Source: Photorhabdus asymbiotica
GTDB lineage: Bacteria > Pseudomonadota > Gammaproteobacteria > Enterobacterales > Enterobacteriaceae
Assembly (NCBI RefSeq): GCF_003634575.1
Contig: NZ_RBLJ01000002.1
Location: 868,001 to 932,000, forward strand
DNA: 64,000 bases
Direction: 5' to 3'
The notes beneath the pieces were generated by a model that was not told the origin of the DNA, searched no databases, and was given only the letters and a program-made list of their open reading frames with translations. Every line of letters begins with the position of its first letter. The first letter of the stretch is position 1. Both the position numbers and the translations under genes were made by a program. Below, piece by piece: positions 1 through 7,462 of this stretch.

Positions 1-1
1 A

Positions 2-895
2 ACAGTTGTCGGGCCAGACACTGAAGAAATCTATGTCAATAAAGATGGTGCGGTTCGCGTTCACTTCCACTGGAACCGTTATGACGCGCCTGACGATCAG
101 GCTTCCTGCTGGGTTCGGGTTGCACAAGGATGGAATGGCAACGGATTTGGCTTTCTGGCAACCCCACGAGTCGGTCAGGAAGTGATCATCTCCTATCTCA
201 ACGGCGATATTGACCGCCCGATTATTACCGGATGCACGTACAACGGCCTTAACCGTCCACCGCTGAATTTACCTGCGGAAAAGACCCGCACTATATTCAG
301 AACCAAAACCCATAAAGGTAATGGTTTTAACGAATTGCGTTTTGAAGATGAGAAAGGAAGCGAAGAGGTGTTTATTCACGCTCAACGAGATATGAATACA
401 CGGGTTCTGAATGATGAAACCCGTAATATCGGGCACAACCGGACACATCATATCAAACATGATGCTCATTTACGCATTGACAATGAATACCGCGTACAGG
501 CAGGCAATGACATTTCTCTGTCTACGGGCCAAAAGCTCCATATCAAAGCAGACGATGCGCTGTTAACCCAAAGCGGCAATGAAATTCACCTGAGTTCTGG
601 CACTAAAGTCGTAATTGATGCCGGCAGTGAACTGACCCTACAGGCTGCCGGACACTTCCTCAAAATCGATGCAAGCGGTATTACCAGCAGCGCGAGCATT
701 AACTTTGGCAGCGGCTCACCGGGTAATGGTTCAGGCTGGGGCGGTAAACTGCCGGATATGCTAGATGGGCTGAAACAAGCGAGTGTGGCGCAGGCAGAGA
801 AACTCTTAACCACTCCATTGGAGGAAATCTGTCTGACCTGCCTGATGAAAGCGGAACTGAATGGTACGGCAATGGTTATCAGGGGGCAGTCATGA
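2..895 (+). CDS. vgrG: Type VI secretion spike protein VgrG, C-terminal part (5' end outside window)
   Basis: The frame is open from the window edge, so the N-terminal gp27-like part is missing. The visible start reads like the VgrG gp5/OB-fold segment: a V-R-V-H-F-H-W motif, S-C-W-V-R-V-A-Q-G-W, then P-R-V-G-Q-E-V and D-I-D-R-P-I-I-T-G. This is followed by the repetitive beta-helix needle and a short non-conserved C-terminal tail of about 60 residues, with a Gly/Ser-rich stretch. VgrG trimers cap the Hcp tube and carry effectors directly or through adaptors. The stop overlaps the next start as ATGA, so the chaperone gene is translationally coupled. No extra toxin domain is seen at the C-terminus, so cargo is probably the toxins encoded downstream. 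Confidence 0.93.
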   Translation, partial: TVVGPDTEEIYVNKDGAVRVHFHWNRYDAPDDQASCWVRVAQGWNGNGFGFLATPRVGQEVIISYLNGDIDRPIITGCTYNGLNRPPLNLPAEKTRTIFRTKTHKGNGFNELRFEDEKGSEEVFIHAQRDMNTRVLNDETRNIGHNRTHHIKHDAHLRIDNEYRVQAGNDISLSTGQKLHIKADDALLTQSGNEIHLSSGTKVVIDAGSELTLQAAGHFLKIDASGITSSASINFGSGSPGNGSGWGGKLPDMLDGLKQASVAQAEKLLTTPLEEICLTCLMKAELNGTAMVIRGQS

Positions 896-1392
896 CACCG
901 GAATTACAGAAAAAATGGAGTGAATACAGAGAAATGCATCACGAAATGAAATGGTATGCCTTAGTCAATGGCCTACAGTATGAACGTCATTTTACTGAGG
1001 AGATTAAGTATATCGACGGTACGAATAATCCCCTGTTCCGGCAATACCCAGACGCCAAAATTGCGTTCGCGGGGCCATGGTTGTTTGATATGGCTTATGC
1101 GGAATCATGGGAAGAAAAGCTATTTACGCTGGAAAAGGTTGCTCCTTCGGTGTCCTGGCTACACACCACACTGTCTTTGGACAAACTGACTCGTCACCTT
1201 GAAAACTACCTGAATGTTGAGTTGGAAACAGGGGAAACAGCATTACTGCGTTTTTACGATCCCCGAATTCTGCATCAAATCCGGAATATTTTCAGTCCAG
1301 AGCAATTGTCGGCATTCACTGACGGTATTCATGAGTGGGTATATTCTTTTGATAATAATGATTATTTTGTTAAGGCAACACAATTATGTTGA
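892..1392 (+). CDS. DUF4123 T6SS effector chaperone (TecT/Tap-like)
   Basis: 166 residues with the features of DUF4123 adaptors: an early W-Y-A-L-V-N-G motif, a central G-P-W-L-F-D segment, S-W-L-H-T-T-L-S-L and L-L-R-F-Y-D-P-R near the C-terminus. DUF4123 proteins load a specific effector onto a VgrG or PAAR spike and are not themselves secreted. The gene overlaps vgrG by 4 bp and the following small gene by 7 bp, so the three are probably co-translated. Its position just before a Tox-REase-5 toxin matches tecT in the P. aeruginosa TseT system. The family assignment is firm; the TecT equivalence is inferred from neighbours. Confidence 0.88.
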   Translation: MTPELQKKWSEYREMHHEMKWYALVNGLQYERHFTEEIKYIDGTNNPLFRQYPDAKIAFAGPWLFDMAYAESWEEKLFTLEKVAPSVSWLHTTLSLDKLTRHLENYLNVELETGETALLRFYDPRILHQIRNIFSPEQLSAFTDGIHEWVYSFDNNDYFVKATQLC

Positions 1393-1724
1393 CACTCAGT
1401 AAGGAACAAGTCGCTAAATTTATTAATGCGGAAGATGAGGCTTATGTGACCCAGATCCGACAACGTATTCTAGTTGAGCATAGTGAATTAGTCGAAAATG
1501 AACACAACCTGCACAAACGGTTAAAGAAGGCTTATCTGGATTTAATTGCGATGGGGTTTAAAAATGAAGCATTGATCCGCTCTTATTTATACTTCGTTGC
1601 GTTTAATCATGATTTTCACGGCTCGTCAGAAATCCAGAACATGTTGAACACGGGCGATAGCCCAGAACAACAATACCGTGATTATTTACGTGTTATGGAT
1701 AATTTATTAAAAAGGAAAAATTGA
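1386..1724 (+). CDS. Small helical protein, candidate co-chaperone (co-TecT-like)
   Basis: 112 residues, predicted largely helical and charged, without signal peptide or membrane segment. It starts inside the 3' end of the DUF4123 gene and ends one base before the toxin start, so it is coupled on both sides. In P. aeruginosa a small protein (co-TecT) sits between the DUF4123 chaperone and the TseT effector and assists the chaperone. The gene order here is the same, which is the main reason for the call; I cannot show sequence homology by eye. Its last ~16 codons (R-D-Y-L-R-V-M-D-N-L-L-K-R) recur upstream of every later toxin copy, which marks the left edge of the duplicated unit. Confidence 0.6.
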   Translation: MLTLSKEQVAKFINAEDEAYVTQIRQRILVEHSELVENEHNLHKRLKKAYLDLIAMGFKNEALIRSYLYFVAFNHDFHGSSEIQNMLNTGDSPEQQYRDYLRVMDNLLKRKN

Positions 1725-1725
1725 T

Positions 1726-2352
1726 ATGCCATTACCACTTCTTGCGCCAGCGACTCCTGCTCTTTTAGCGGCTGCTGAATGGACACTGGCTGCCTGTACT
1801 GCAGGATTAGCCGCCGTTGGTGTGATGGAAAGCACCAAAGACAGAGAAGGTGAACAAGACAAAGCAAAAGCGGACACACAAACAATGACTTCGTCCCGTA
1901 CCGAATGTGAAAAATGTCCGGCTATTGGGAACGTTACTATGGTTTGGGAAAAGACCACATCGTATTCAGACATAACCATTGCCTACCAAACAAAAATCGC
2001 CGGGACGATATATAACCCTGAATTAAACATTATTGAAACCTGGTTATGCATGGGTACAAATTTTGATGGCTGGAAACCTGCACAATGCTTATTTCTTGAA
2101 GCTAAGGCTCTGTATGATCAGTTTTTTGAAGATGGGTTACCCAAATGGTTTTATGCGGAATTTAAGAAAAAACCGACAGATAAGACCGGGCTTGAAAGCA
2201 TGATGTGGCAAGCAGAAAGGCAAAATAATGTATGTGCTTCATTAGAAAATATTCCTAAATCACATTGGCATTTTATGCAACCAGTATCTTTCGGATATTT
2301 TATCAAGGCTTTTGCTAAATTTATTAACATTAAAACATTTAATACACTTTAA
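1726..2352 (+). CDS. Tox-REase-5 family T6SS nuclease toxin, cassette 1 (TseT-like)
   Basis: 208 residues. Residues 1-33 are Ala/Leu-rich and hydrophobic, 35-60 are charged, and a Cys pair (C61, C64) follows. The catalytic region fits the restriction-endonuclease-like Tox-REase-5 fold: E105 before W106, the F-D-G motif (D114) and the E-A-K motif (E125, K127), a PD-(D/E)xK arrangement. The sequence up to about residue 128 is almost identical in the copies at 3547 and 5366; residues 129-208 are unique to this copy. The adjacent immunity gene and PAAR gene, and the upstream DUF4123 gene, indicate delivery by the type VI system to kill competing bacteria by DNA cleavage. Activity is inferred from motifs. 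Confidence 0.82.
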   Translation: MPLPLLAPATPALLAAAEWTLAACTAGLAAVGVMESTKDREGEQDKAKADTQTMTSSRTECEKCPAIGNVTMVWEKTTSYSDITIAYQTKIAGTIYNPELNIIETWLCMGTNFDGWKPAQCLFLEAKALYDQFFEDGLPKWFYAEFKKKPTDKTGLESMMWQAERQNNVCASLENIPKSHWHFMQPVSFGYFIKAFAKFINIKTFNTL

Positions 2353-2387
2353 ATATGGATATTTATTTTTAAATTAGGATTAAAAAG

Positions 2388-3116
2388 ATGAACATAATAC
2401 ACGCTAGAATAGAAATGTTTTATGATTTAAGAGAAAAGATAACATCAGAATTAGCATTGCATGACACATACTGCATTATGCAACAAATAAATAAGGTATC
2501 TAATAGTTCAAGTAGATGGCATCTGCCAGGATATGATCTAGACGAAATAAAAGAAAATAATGTTTTTGATGAAAACGGCATTACTGAATATGCCATAAAT
2601 CAATTCAAAGAAAGTTATGATGAATATTTTAAATCCATCATAAAAACATTATTTGATGTTCCAGGTGATGTAAAGTTAAAAAATAGAATTATGTATTCAA
2701 GTCGTGACTATGGTAATAGGCTAGGAAAAACGGATGTAAGCATTGATCTTAGTTTTGAAAGAGAAAATTTTAATCATTCTAAGTATATTGATTTCGTAGA
2801 TTCTTTAGTTAGCAACCATTACTCTCCAATAATCATGGTGGATGTCAGAGGATATTCTCTAAAACAAAAACAAGTTTTTCCAGATAGAGTTTATGCCGGT
2901 TGGATGCTCTATTTACCAATTGAAATAGACCCAGCTTTAGTCCCAATGGCAGAAGAAATAATACCTGTTTCTGATAAAAATGACAAAAAAGGTTCATTGA
3001 TTATTACGACAAAAGATATTTTTGACATCGAAAATCAGGAACATATCAATAAAGCCAATGATATTGAAATCTGCTTGCGGGATCTACAAATATTACCATT
3101 GATGACAGAGTTATAA
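2388..3116 (+). CDS. Cognate immunity protein, cassette 1 (TsiT/Imm52-like)
   Basis: 242 residues, acidic, no signal peptide, so probably cytoplasmic, as expected for neutralising a nuclease. It lies 35 bp after the toxin stop. Residues 1 to about 154 differ strongly from copies 2 and 3, while the last ~88 residues, from the K-Q-K-Q-V-F-P-D-R-V-Y-A-G-W segment to the end, are essentially identical in all three. The first part is clearly AT-rich. I assign immunity from position and from co-variation with the variable toxin C-terminus; Imm52 membership is a reasoned guess because the Tox-REase-5 partner TsiT is placed in that family. Confidence 0.7.
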   Translation: MNIIHARIEMFYDLREKITSELALHDTYCIMQQINKVSNSSSRWHLPGYDLDEIKENNVFDENGITEYAINQFKESYDEYFKSIIKTLFDVPGDVKLKNRIMYSSRDYGNRLGKTDVSIDLSFERENFNHSKYIDFVDSLVSNHYSPIIMVDVRGYSLKQKQVFPDRVYAGWMLYLPIEIDPALVPMAEEIIPVSDKNDKKGSLIITTKDIFDIENQEHINKANDIEICLRDLQILPLMTEL

Positions 3117-3118
3117 AT

Positions 3119-3382
3119 ATGACAGACAGAGCCGTGATCCGTTTAAACGACCTAACCGATCATGGTGGTAAAGTCATTACCGCCATTGATGATTGGGTTT
3201 ATCAAGGCATGCCTGTTGCTGCTAAAGGTGATTTAGTAAGTTGTCCTAAATGCAAAGGGGTTTTCCCTATTGTGGAAGGCAGTGATGACTTAAAGCATCA
3301 GGGAAAACCTATTGCATTGGAAGGTATGCAAACAGCCTGTGGCGCAAAACTGATTGCCAGCCAGAAAGATTTGCTCGCTTAA
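3119..3382 (+). CDS. PAAR spike-tip protein, cassette 1
   Basis: 87 residues with the PAAR signature: R-L-N-D-L-T-D-H-G-G near the N-terminus, a central V-A-A-K-G-D-L-V-S-C-P-K-C and the closing T-A-C-G-A-K-L-I. PAAR proteins form a zinc-stabilised cone on the VgrG trimer and recruit effectors. It starts 2 bp after the immunity stop, so it is in the same transcription unit. It is almost identical to the third copy at 6775 (the visible difference is Q for H before T-A-C-G) and more different from the second at 4938. It has no fused toxin domain; the toxin is supplied separately, as for PAAR4/TseT. Confidence 0.87.
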   Translation: MTDRAVIRLNDLTDHGGKVITAIDDWVYQGMPVAAKGDLVSCPKCKGVFPIVEGSDDLKHQGKPIALEGMQTACGAKLIASQKDLLA

Positions 3383-3439
3383 TTTAGACGACAATCGCTT
3401 TGGCCTATTTAGAACAACACTGACGCGCTGCACTTGTCT

Positions 3440-3483
3440 TCTCCATTTTACCGGGCTAATACATTCATCCGGTAAAACGGAGA
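3440..3483 (+). repeat. Cassette-junction hairpin, copy 1
   Basis: A 15-bp inverted repeat (left arm TCTCCATTTTACCGG, right arm CCGGTAAAACGGAGA, one mismatch) around a 14-base loop, between the PAAR gene and the next toxin. No T-run follows, so it is not a classical terminator. It could slow transcription, protect mRNA ends or mark a recombination site. It is followed by about 50 bases matching the 3' end of the small gene at 1386. Confidence 0.8.
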
Positions 3484-3546
3484 GCCGAGAAAAATACCAT
3501 GATTATTTGCAGGTTATGGATAATTTATTGAAAAGGAGAAATTGAT

Positions 3547-4173
3547 ATGCCATTACCACTTCTTGCGCCAGCGACTCCCGCTCTTTTAGCGGCTGCTGAA
3601 TGGACACTGGCTGCCTGTGCCGCGGGATTAGCTGCCGTTGGTGTGATGGAAAGCACCAAAGACAGAGAAGGTGAACAAGACAAAGCAAAAGCGAACACAC
3701 AAACAATGACTTCGTCCCGTACCGAATGTGAAAAATGTCCGGCTATTGGGAACGTTACTATGGTTTGGGAAAAGACCACATCGTATTCAGACATAACCAT
3801 TGCCTACCAAACAAAAATCGCCGGGACGATATATAACCCTGAATTAAACATTATTGAAACCTGGTTATGCATGGGTACAAATTTTGATGGCTGGAAACCT
3901 GCACAATGCTTATTTCTTGAAGCTAAGGCTAAGTATGACCAGTTTTTCACAGATGGAGAACCTAATGACTTTTATAAGAATATAAAGTTAAAGGGAAAAA
4001 TGTCTGGATATGACAGTATGATTAATCAGGCTAGAAGGCAGAATTTAGTATGCGAGACATTAAATAATATTCCAAAATCCCATTGGCACTTCCTAGAACC
4101 AATATCTTATGAACACTTTCTTACGGCATTTTCTATATTTTCTAACATTACGGTATTTAACACTGAACTTTAA
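3547..4173 (+). CDS. Tox-REase-5 family T6SS nuclease toxin, cassette 2 (TseT-like)
   Basis: 208 residues. It matches cassette 1 through residue ~128 apart from isolated changes (for example N for D at position 50), including D114 and the E125-A-K127 catalytic motif. From about residue 129 the sequence diverges, though short anchors remain such as I-P-K-S-H-W-H-F near the end. The ribosome binding site (AAAGGAGA upstream of the ATG) lies in the carried-over 3' fragment of the co-chaperone gene. Toxins 2 and 3 resemble each other more in the tail than either resembles toxin 1 (shared K-L-K-G and M-S-G-x-D-S-M-I). Probably a second effector specificity delivered by the same spike. Confidence 0.82.
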   Translation: MPLPLLAPATPALLAAAEWTLAACAAGLAAVGVMESTKDREGEQDKAKANTQTMTSSRTECEKCPAIGNVTMVWEKTTSYSDITIAYQTKIAGTIYNPELNIIETWLCMGTNFDGWKPAQCLFLEAKAKYDQFFTDGEPNDFYKNIKLKGKMSGYDSMINQARRQNLVCETLNNIPKSHWHFLEPISYEHFLTAFSIFSNITVFNTEL

Positions 4174-4200
4174 TTATTCTCACAAAAAGGAGAGTTAAAA

Positions 4201-4935
4201 ATGTCAATTATCTTTTCAAGAATAAAATTATTTCATGATTCAAATGAGGTTTTAACTCCTGAAAACGCATTACTTGATTTATATCAAATTACACGCAAGA
4301 TAAATAAGTTAACAACTAGAAAAAGTGGTTGGTGTTTGCCTGGTTATACTCAAGAAGAAAGATTAAAAAATAATGCATTTGATAAAAATGGACCTACTAA
4401 ATACGCCATAGAGGATTTTAAAGAAACTTATAATGAAAACTCCAAATTTATTGTGAAATCATTATCTGATGGAATCGACGAGAACAACAATAGTATTCTA
4501 TATATGGGAGAAGATAAAACCCATATTAATCCTGTTAGATTAGGTAAAACTAATATATCTATAAGCATCAATTTAGACAAAGATAAGTTTAATTTTCAAG
4601 ATATTATTGAATTTTTAAAAAATTCAATATCGGTTCGAAACTCTCCATTTATTTTAGTAGATACAAGAGGCTACTCGCTAAAACAAAAACAAGTTTTTCC
4701 AGATAGAGTTTATGCCGGTTGGATGCTCTATTTACCAATTGAAATAGACCCAGCTTTAGTCCCAATGGCAGAAGAAATAATACCTATTTCTGATAAAAAT
4801 GACAAAAAAGGTTCATTGATTATTACGACAAAAGATATTTTTGACATCGAAAACCAGGAACATATCAATAAAGCCAATGATATTGAAATCTGCTTGCGGG
4901 ATCTACAAATATTACCATTGATGACAGAGTTATAA
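4201..4935 (+). CDS. Cognate immunity protein, cassette 2 (TsiT/Imm52-like)
   Basis: 244 residues, 27 bp after toxin 2, with a clear AAAGGAGAG ribosome binding site. The N-terminal two thirds differ from immunity 1 but share scattered positions with immunity 3 (L-P-x-x-x-x-E-E-R-L, D-x-N-G-P-T, V-K-S-L-S-D-G). Identity with copy 3 begins earlier, at about nucleotide 4642, than identity with copy 1, at about 4679. The final ~88 residues are the shared block, with one Ile/Val change. No signal peptide, so predicted cytoplasmic. Function inferred from position. Confidence 0.7.
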   Translation: MSIIFSRIKLFHDSNEVLTPENALLDLYQITRKINKLTTRKSGWCLPGYTQEERLKNNAFDKNGPTKYAIEDFKETYNENSKFIVKSLSDGIDENNNSILYMGEDKTHINPVRLGKTNISISINLDKDKFNFQDIIEFLKNSISVRNSPFILVDTRGYSLKQKQVFPDRVYAGWMLYLPIEIDPALVPMAEEIIPISDKNDKKGSLIITTKDIFDIENQEHINKANDIEICLRDLQILPLMTEL

Positions 4936-4937
4936 AT

Positions 4938-5201
4938 ATGACAGACAGAGCTGTGATCCGTTTAAACGACATGACCAATCATGGTGGTCAAGTCATTACC
5001 GCCACTGATAATTACATGTATCAAGGCGTGCCTGTTGCCACTAAAGGCGATTTAGTAAGCTGTCCTAAATGCAAAGGAGTTTTCCCTATTGTGGAAGGCT
5101 GTGATGACTTAAAGCATCAGGGAAAACCTGTCGCATTAGAAGGTATGCATACGGCATGTGGTGCAAAACTGATTGCCAGCCAGAAAGATTTGCTCGCTTA
5201 A
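4938..5201 (+). CDS. PAAR spike-tip protein, cassette 2
   Basis: 87 residues, same PAAR framework as the other two but the most divergent copy: R-L-N-D-M-T-N-H-G-G-Q, T-D-N-Y-M-Y-Q-G-V-P-V-A-T-K in the variable middle, and an extra Cys (E-G-C-D-D). The paired C-P-K-C and the terminal T-A-C-G are kept. It lies 2 bp after immunity 2. The differences cluster in the N-terminal half, the part expected to be exposed on the cone, so this tip may suit a different partner; that is inference. Confidence 0.85.
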   Translation: MTDRAVIRLNDMTNHGGQVITATDNYMYQGVPVATKGDLVSCPKCKGVFPIVEGCDDLKHQGKPVALEGMHTACGAKLIASQKDLLA

Positions 5202-5258
5202 TTTAGACGACAATCGCTTTGACCTATTTAGAACAACACTGACGCGCTGCACTTGTCT

Positions 5259-5302
5259 TCTCCATTTTACCGGGCTAATACATTTATCCGGTAAAGCGGA
5301 GA
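5259..5302 (+). repeat. Cassette-junction hairpin, copy 2
   Basis: Same inverted repeat as at 3440, with two changes in the right arm (CCGGTAAAGCGGAGA) that leave G-U pairing possible in RNA. It sits at the same place between the PAAR stop and the fossil 3' end of the co-chaperone gene. Confidence 0.78.
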
Positions 5303-5365
5303 GCCGAGAAAAACACCGTGATTATTTACAGGTCATGGATAATTTATTGAAGAGGAGAAATTGAC

Positions 5366-5992
5366 ATGCCATTACCACTTCTTGCGCCAGCGACTCCTGC
5401 TCTTTTAGCGGCTGCTGAATGGACACTGGCTGCCTGTGCCGCGGGATTAGCCGCCGTTGGTGTGATGGAAAGCACCAAAGACAGAGAAGGTGAACAAGAC
5501 AAAGCAAAAGCGGACACACAAACAATGACTTCGTCCCGTACCGAATGTGAAAAATGTCCGGCTATTGGGAACGTTACTATGGTTTGGGAAAAGACCACAT
5601 CGTATTCAGACATAACCATTGCCTACCAAACAAAAATCGCCGGGACGATATATAACCCTGAATTAAACATCATTGAAACCTGGTTATGCATGGGTACAAA
5701 TTTTGATGGCTGGAAACCTGCACAATGCTTATTTCTTGAAGCTAAGGCTCTGTATGACCAGTTTTTTAAAAATGGGGAGCCTAAAAACTTCTATAAAGAT
5801 GTAAAATTAAAAGGAGATATGTCTGGACATGACAGTATGATTTATCAGGCTAAAAAACAAAATTTAGTATGTATAACCTTAAACAGTGTGCCGAAATCAC
5901 ATTGGCATTTTTTGCAACCTGTATCTTATACATACTTCTCTAGAGCATTTACTAAATTTAATAACATTAAAGTGTTTAATACTGTGATTTGA
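5366..5992 (+). CDS. Tox-REase-5 family T6SS nuclease toxin, cassette 3 (TseT-like)
   Basis: 208 residues. Residues 1 to ~128 are nearly identical to copies 1 and 2 and carry the same D114/E125/K127 nuclease motif; the tail from ~129 is distinct. The start has a strong GAGGAGA ribosome binding site. The stop is followed by 45 bp to its immunity gene. Conservation of the catalytic half with divergence of the tail suggests that all three are the same type of nuclease but differ in the surface read by immunity. All three frames are intact, arguing for selection to keep each one. Confidence 0.82.
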   Translation: MPLPLLAPATPALLAAAEWTLAACAAGLAAVGVMESTKDREGEQDKAKADTQTMTSSRTECEKCPAIGNVTMVWEKTTSYSDITIAYQTKIAGTIYNPELNIIETWLCMGTNFDGWKPAQCLFLEAKALYDQFFKNGEPKNFYKDVKLKGDMSGHDSMIYQAKKQNLVCITLNSVPKSHWHFLQPVSYTYFSRAFTKFNNIKVFNTVI

Positions 5993-6037
5993 TAGTTGTT
6001 TAATTATATTAATTTTTTTGCGTAAAAAGGTAAAGAT

Positions 6038-6772
6038 ATGACAACAATATACCCAAGAATAGAACTATTTCACGATCTAAACGAGAGCATAACCCCCAAG
6101 GTGGCATTGAATGATTTATATCCGGTGGTGCAACAAGTAAATAAATTATCAAATAAGCAAAGTGGTTGGCATTTACCTGAGAATTCTTTGGAAGAGAGAT
6201 TATTGTACCGAGCATTTGATGAAAATGGACCTACTGAGTACGCATTAAAACACTTTGAAGCAACTTTTGATGAAAAATTTAAACTTATTGTTAAATCTTT
6301 ATCAGATGGAAATGATGAAGACAATAATAGTATTTTATATACAAGCGAAGATGAAATTCATAATAACCCTATCCGATTAGGGAAAACCAACATATCAATT
6401 AACATTAATCTTAAAAAAGAAGACGTTAACTTTGAGAAATTTATAATATTCATTAAAAATTTAATATCTAATTGTAAATCTCCATTTATTTTAGTAGATA
6501 CAAGAGGCTACTCGCTAAAACAAAAACAAGTTTTTCCAGATAGAGTTTATGCCGGTTGGATGCTCTATTTACCAATTGAAATAGACCCAGCTTTAGTCCC
6601 AATGGCAGAAGAAATAATACCTGTTTCTGATAAAAATGACAAAAAAGGTTCATTGATTATTACGACAAAAGATATTTTTGACATCGAAAATCAGGAACAT
6701 ATCAATAAAGCCAATGATATTGAAATCTGCTTGCGGGATCTACAAATATTACCATTGATGACAGAGTTATAA
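6038..6772 (+). CDS. Cognate immunity protein, cassette 3 (TsiT/Imm52-like)
   Basis: 244 residues, acidic and AT-rich in its first ~470 bases, no signal peptide. It resembles immunity 2 more than immunity 1 in the variable part, and all three share the last ~88 residues (F-P-D-R-V-Y-A-G-W-M-L-Y-L-P and onward). A ribosome binding site (AAAGGTAAAG) precedes the ATG. With its toxin it forms the third polymorphic pair of the locus. Immunity function is inferred from gene order and co-variation. Confidence 0.7.
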   Translation: MTTIYPRIELFHDLNESITPKVALNDLYPVVQQVNKLSNKQSGWHLPENSLEERLLYRAFDENGPTEYALKHFEATFDEKFKLIVKSLSDGNDEDNNSILYTSEDEIHNNPIRLGKTNISININLKKEDVNFEKFIIFIKNLISNCKSPFILVDTRGYSLKQKQVFPDRVYAGWMLYLPIEIDPALVPMAEEIIPVSDKNDKKGSLIITTKDIFDIENQEHINKANDIEICLRDLQILPLMTEL

Positions 6773-6774
6773 AT

Positions 6775-7038
6775 ATGACAGACAGAGCCGTGATCCGTTT
6801 AAACGACCTAACCGATCATGGTGGTAAAGTCATTACCGCCATTGATGATTGGGTTTATCAAGGCATGCCTGTTGCTGCTAAAGGTGATTTAGTAAGTTGT
6901 CCTAAATGCAAAGGGGTTTTCCCTATTGTGGAAGGCAGTGATGACTTAAAGCATCAGGGAAAACCTATTGCATTAGAAGGTATGCATACGGCATGTGGTG
7001 CAAAACTGATTGCCAGCCAGAAAGATTTGCTCGCTTAA
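6775..7038 (+). CDS. PAAR spike-tip protein, cassette 3
   Basis: 87 residues with the PAAR motifs; nearly identical to the cassette 1 PAAR, although immunity 3 and toxin 3 are closer to cassette 2. Cassette 3 therefore combines a cassette-2-like toxin/immunity core with a cassette-1-like PAAR, a sign of recombination between units. It starts 2 bp after the immunity stop. Confidence 0.87.
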   Translation: MTDRAVIRLNDLTDHGGKVITAIDDWVYQGMPVAAKGDLVSCPKCKGVFPIVEGSDDLKHQGKPIALEGMHTACGAKLIASQKDLLA

Positions 7039-7094
7039 TGAGACGACAATCATTTTGGCTTATTTAGGGCAACACTGACGCGCTGCACTTGTCT

Positions 7095-7138
7095 TCTCCA
7101 TTTTACCGGGCTAATACATTCATCCGGTAAAACGGAGA
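7095..7138 (+). repeat. Cassette-junction hairpin, copy 3
   Basis: Same 15-bp inverted repeat as at 3440, identical arms. It precedes the truncated fourth cassette and is again followed by the co-chaperone 3' fragment, so the duplicated unit extended at least this far. Confidence 0.8.
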
Positions 7139-7201
7139 GCCGAGAAAAATACCATGATTATTTGCGAGTTATGGATAATTTATTGAAAAGGAGAAATTGA
7201 T

Positions 7202-7462
7202 ATGCCATTACCACTTCTTGCGCCAGCGGCTGCTGAATTCAAGGAAGCTCTGGAACAAGCCAAATTGACCTTGAATGGTGATACCGCAACTCTGGAAGTG
7301 GTATTCACCGAAACGAAAGGAGTTTTTCCTCGTGGTAGCGAACTGTACTGGTACTATGAACAATCAGAAAATGTCATCGCCCCTCTTCGTTATTTTTGGG
7401 GAGAAACACTGACAGCGGAAAATACCATTAAGGGCAGTTTTGACGGAGAGCGCATACTATGA
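7202..7462 (+). pseudogene. Truncated fourth cassette: toxin start fused to unrelated sequence
   Basis: An open frame of 86 codons. The upstream 200 bases and the first nine codons (M-P-L-P-L-L-A-P-A) match the three full toxins, then the sequence jumps to something unrelated (from about residue 12) with no nuclease motif. The join looks like a deletion or recombination scar between the repeated unit and another gene. The second part, with L-N-G-D-T-A-T-L-E-V and E-L-Y-W-Y-Y-E-Q, is not a family I recognise; it could be the end of an immunity or structural gene. It has a good ribosome binding site (AAAGGAGA) and could still be translated. Confidence 0.6.

Noticed and set aside
1707-1979. Antisense frames of about 90 codons opposite each toxin gene (also near 3525 and 5344)
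   Set aside because: They recur because the toxin DNA is repeated; mirror frames of the Ala-rich start, with no ribosome binding site.
3354-3545. 63-codon frames running from the PAAR 3' end through the hairpin to the next toxin (also 5173)
   Set aside because: Out of frame with PAAR at the 5' end; the 3' part is only the fossil of the co-chaperone gene.
1726-7038. Assembly artefact producing three false copies
   Set aside because: Each unit has a different ~730-745-bp core with intact frames, which a simple assembly error would not create, although near-identical flanks still deserve long-read confirmation.
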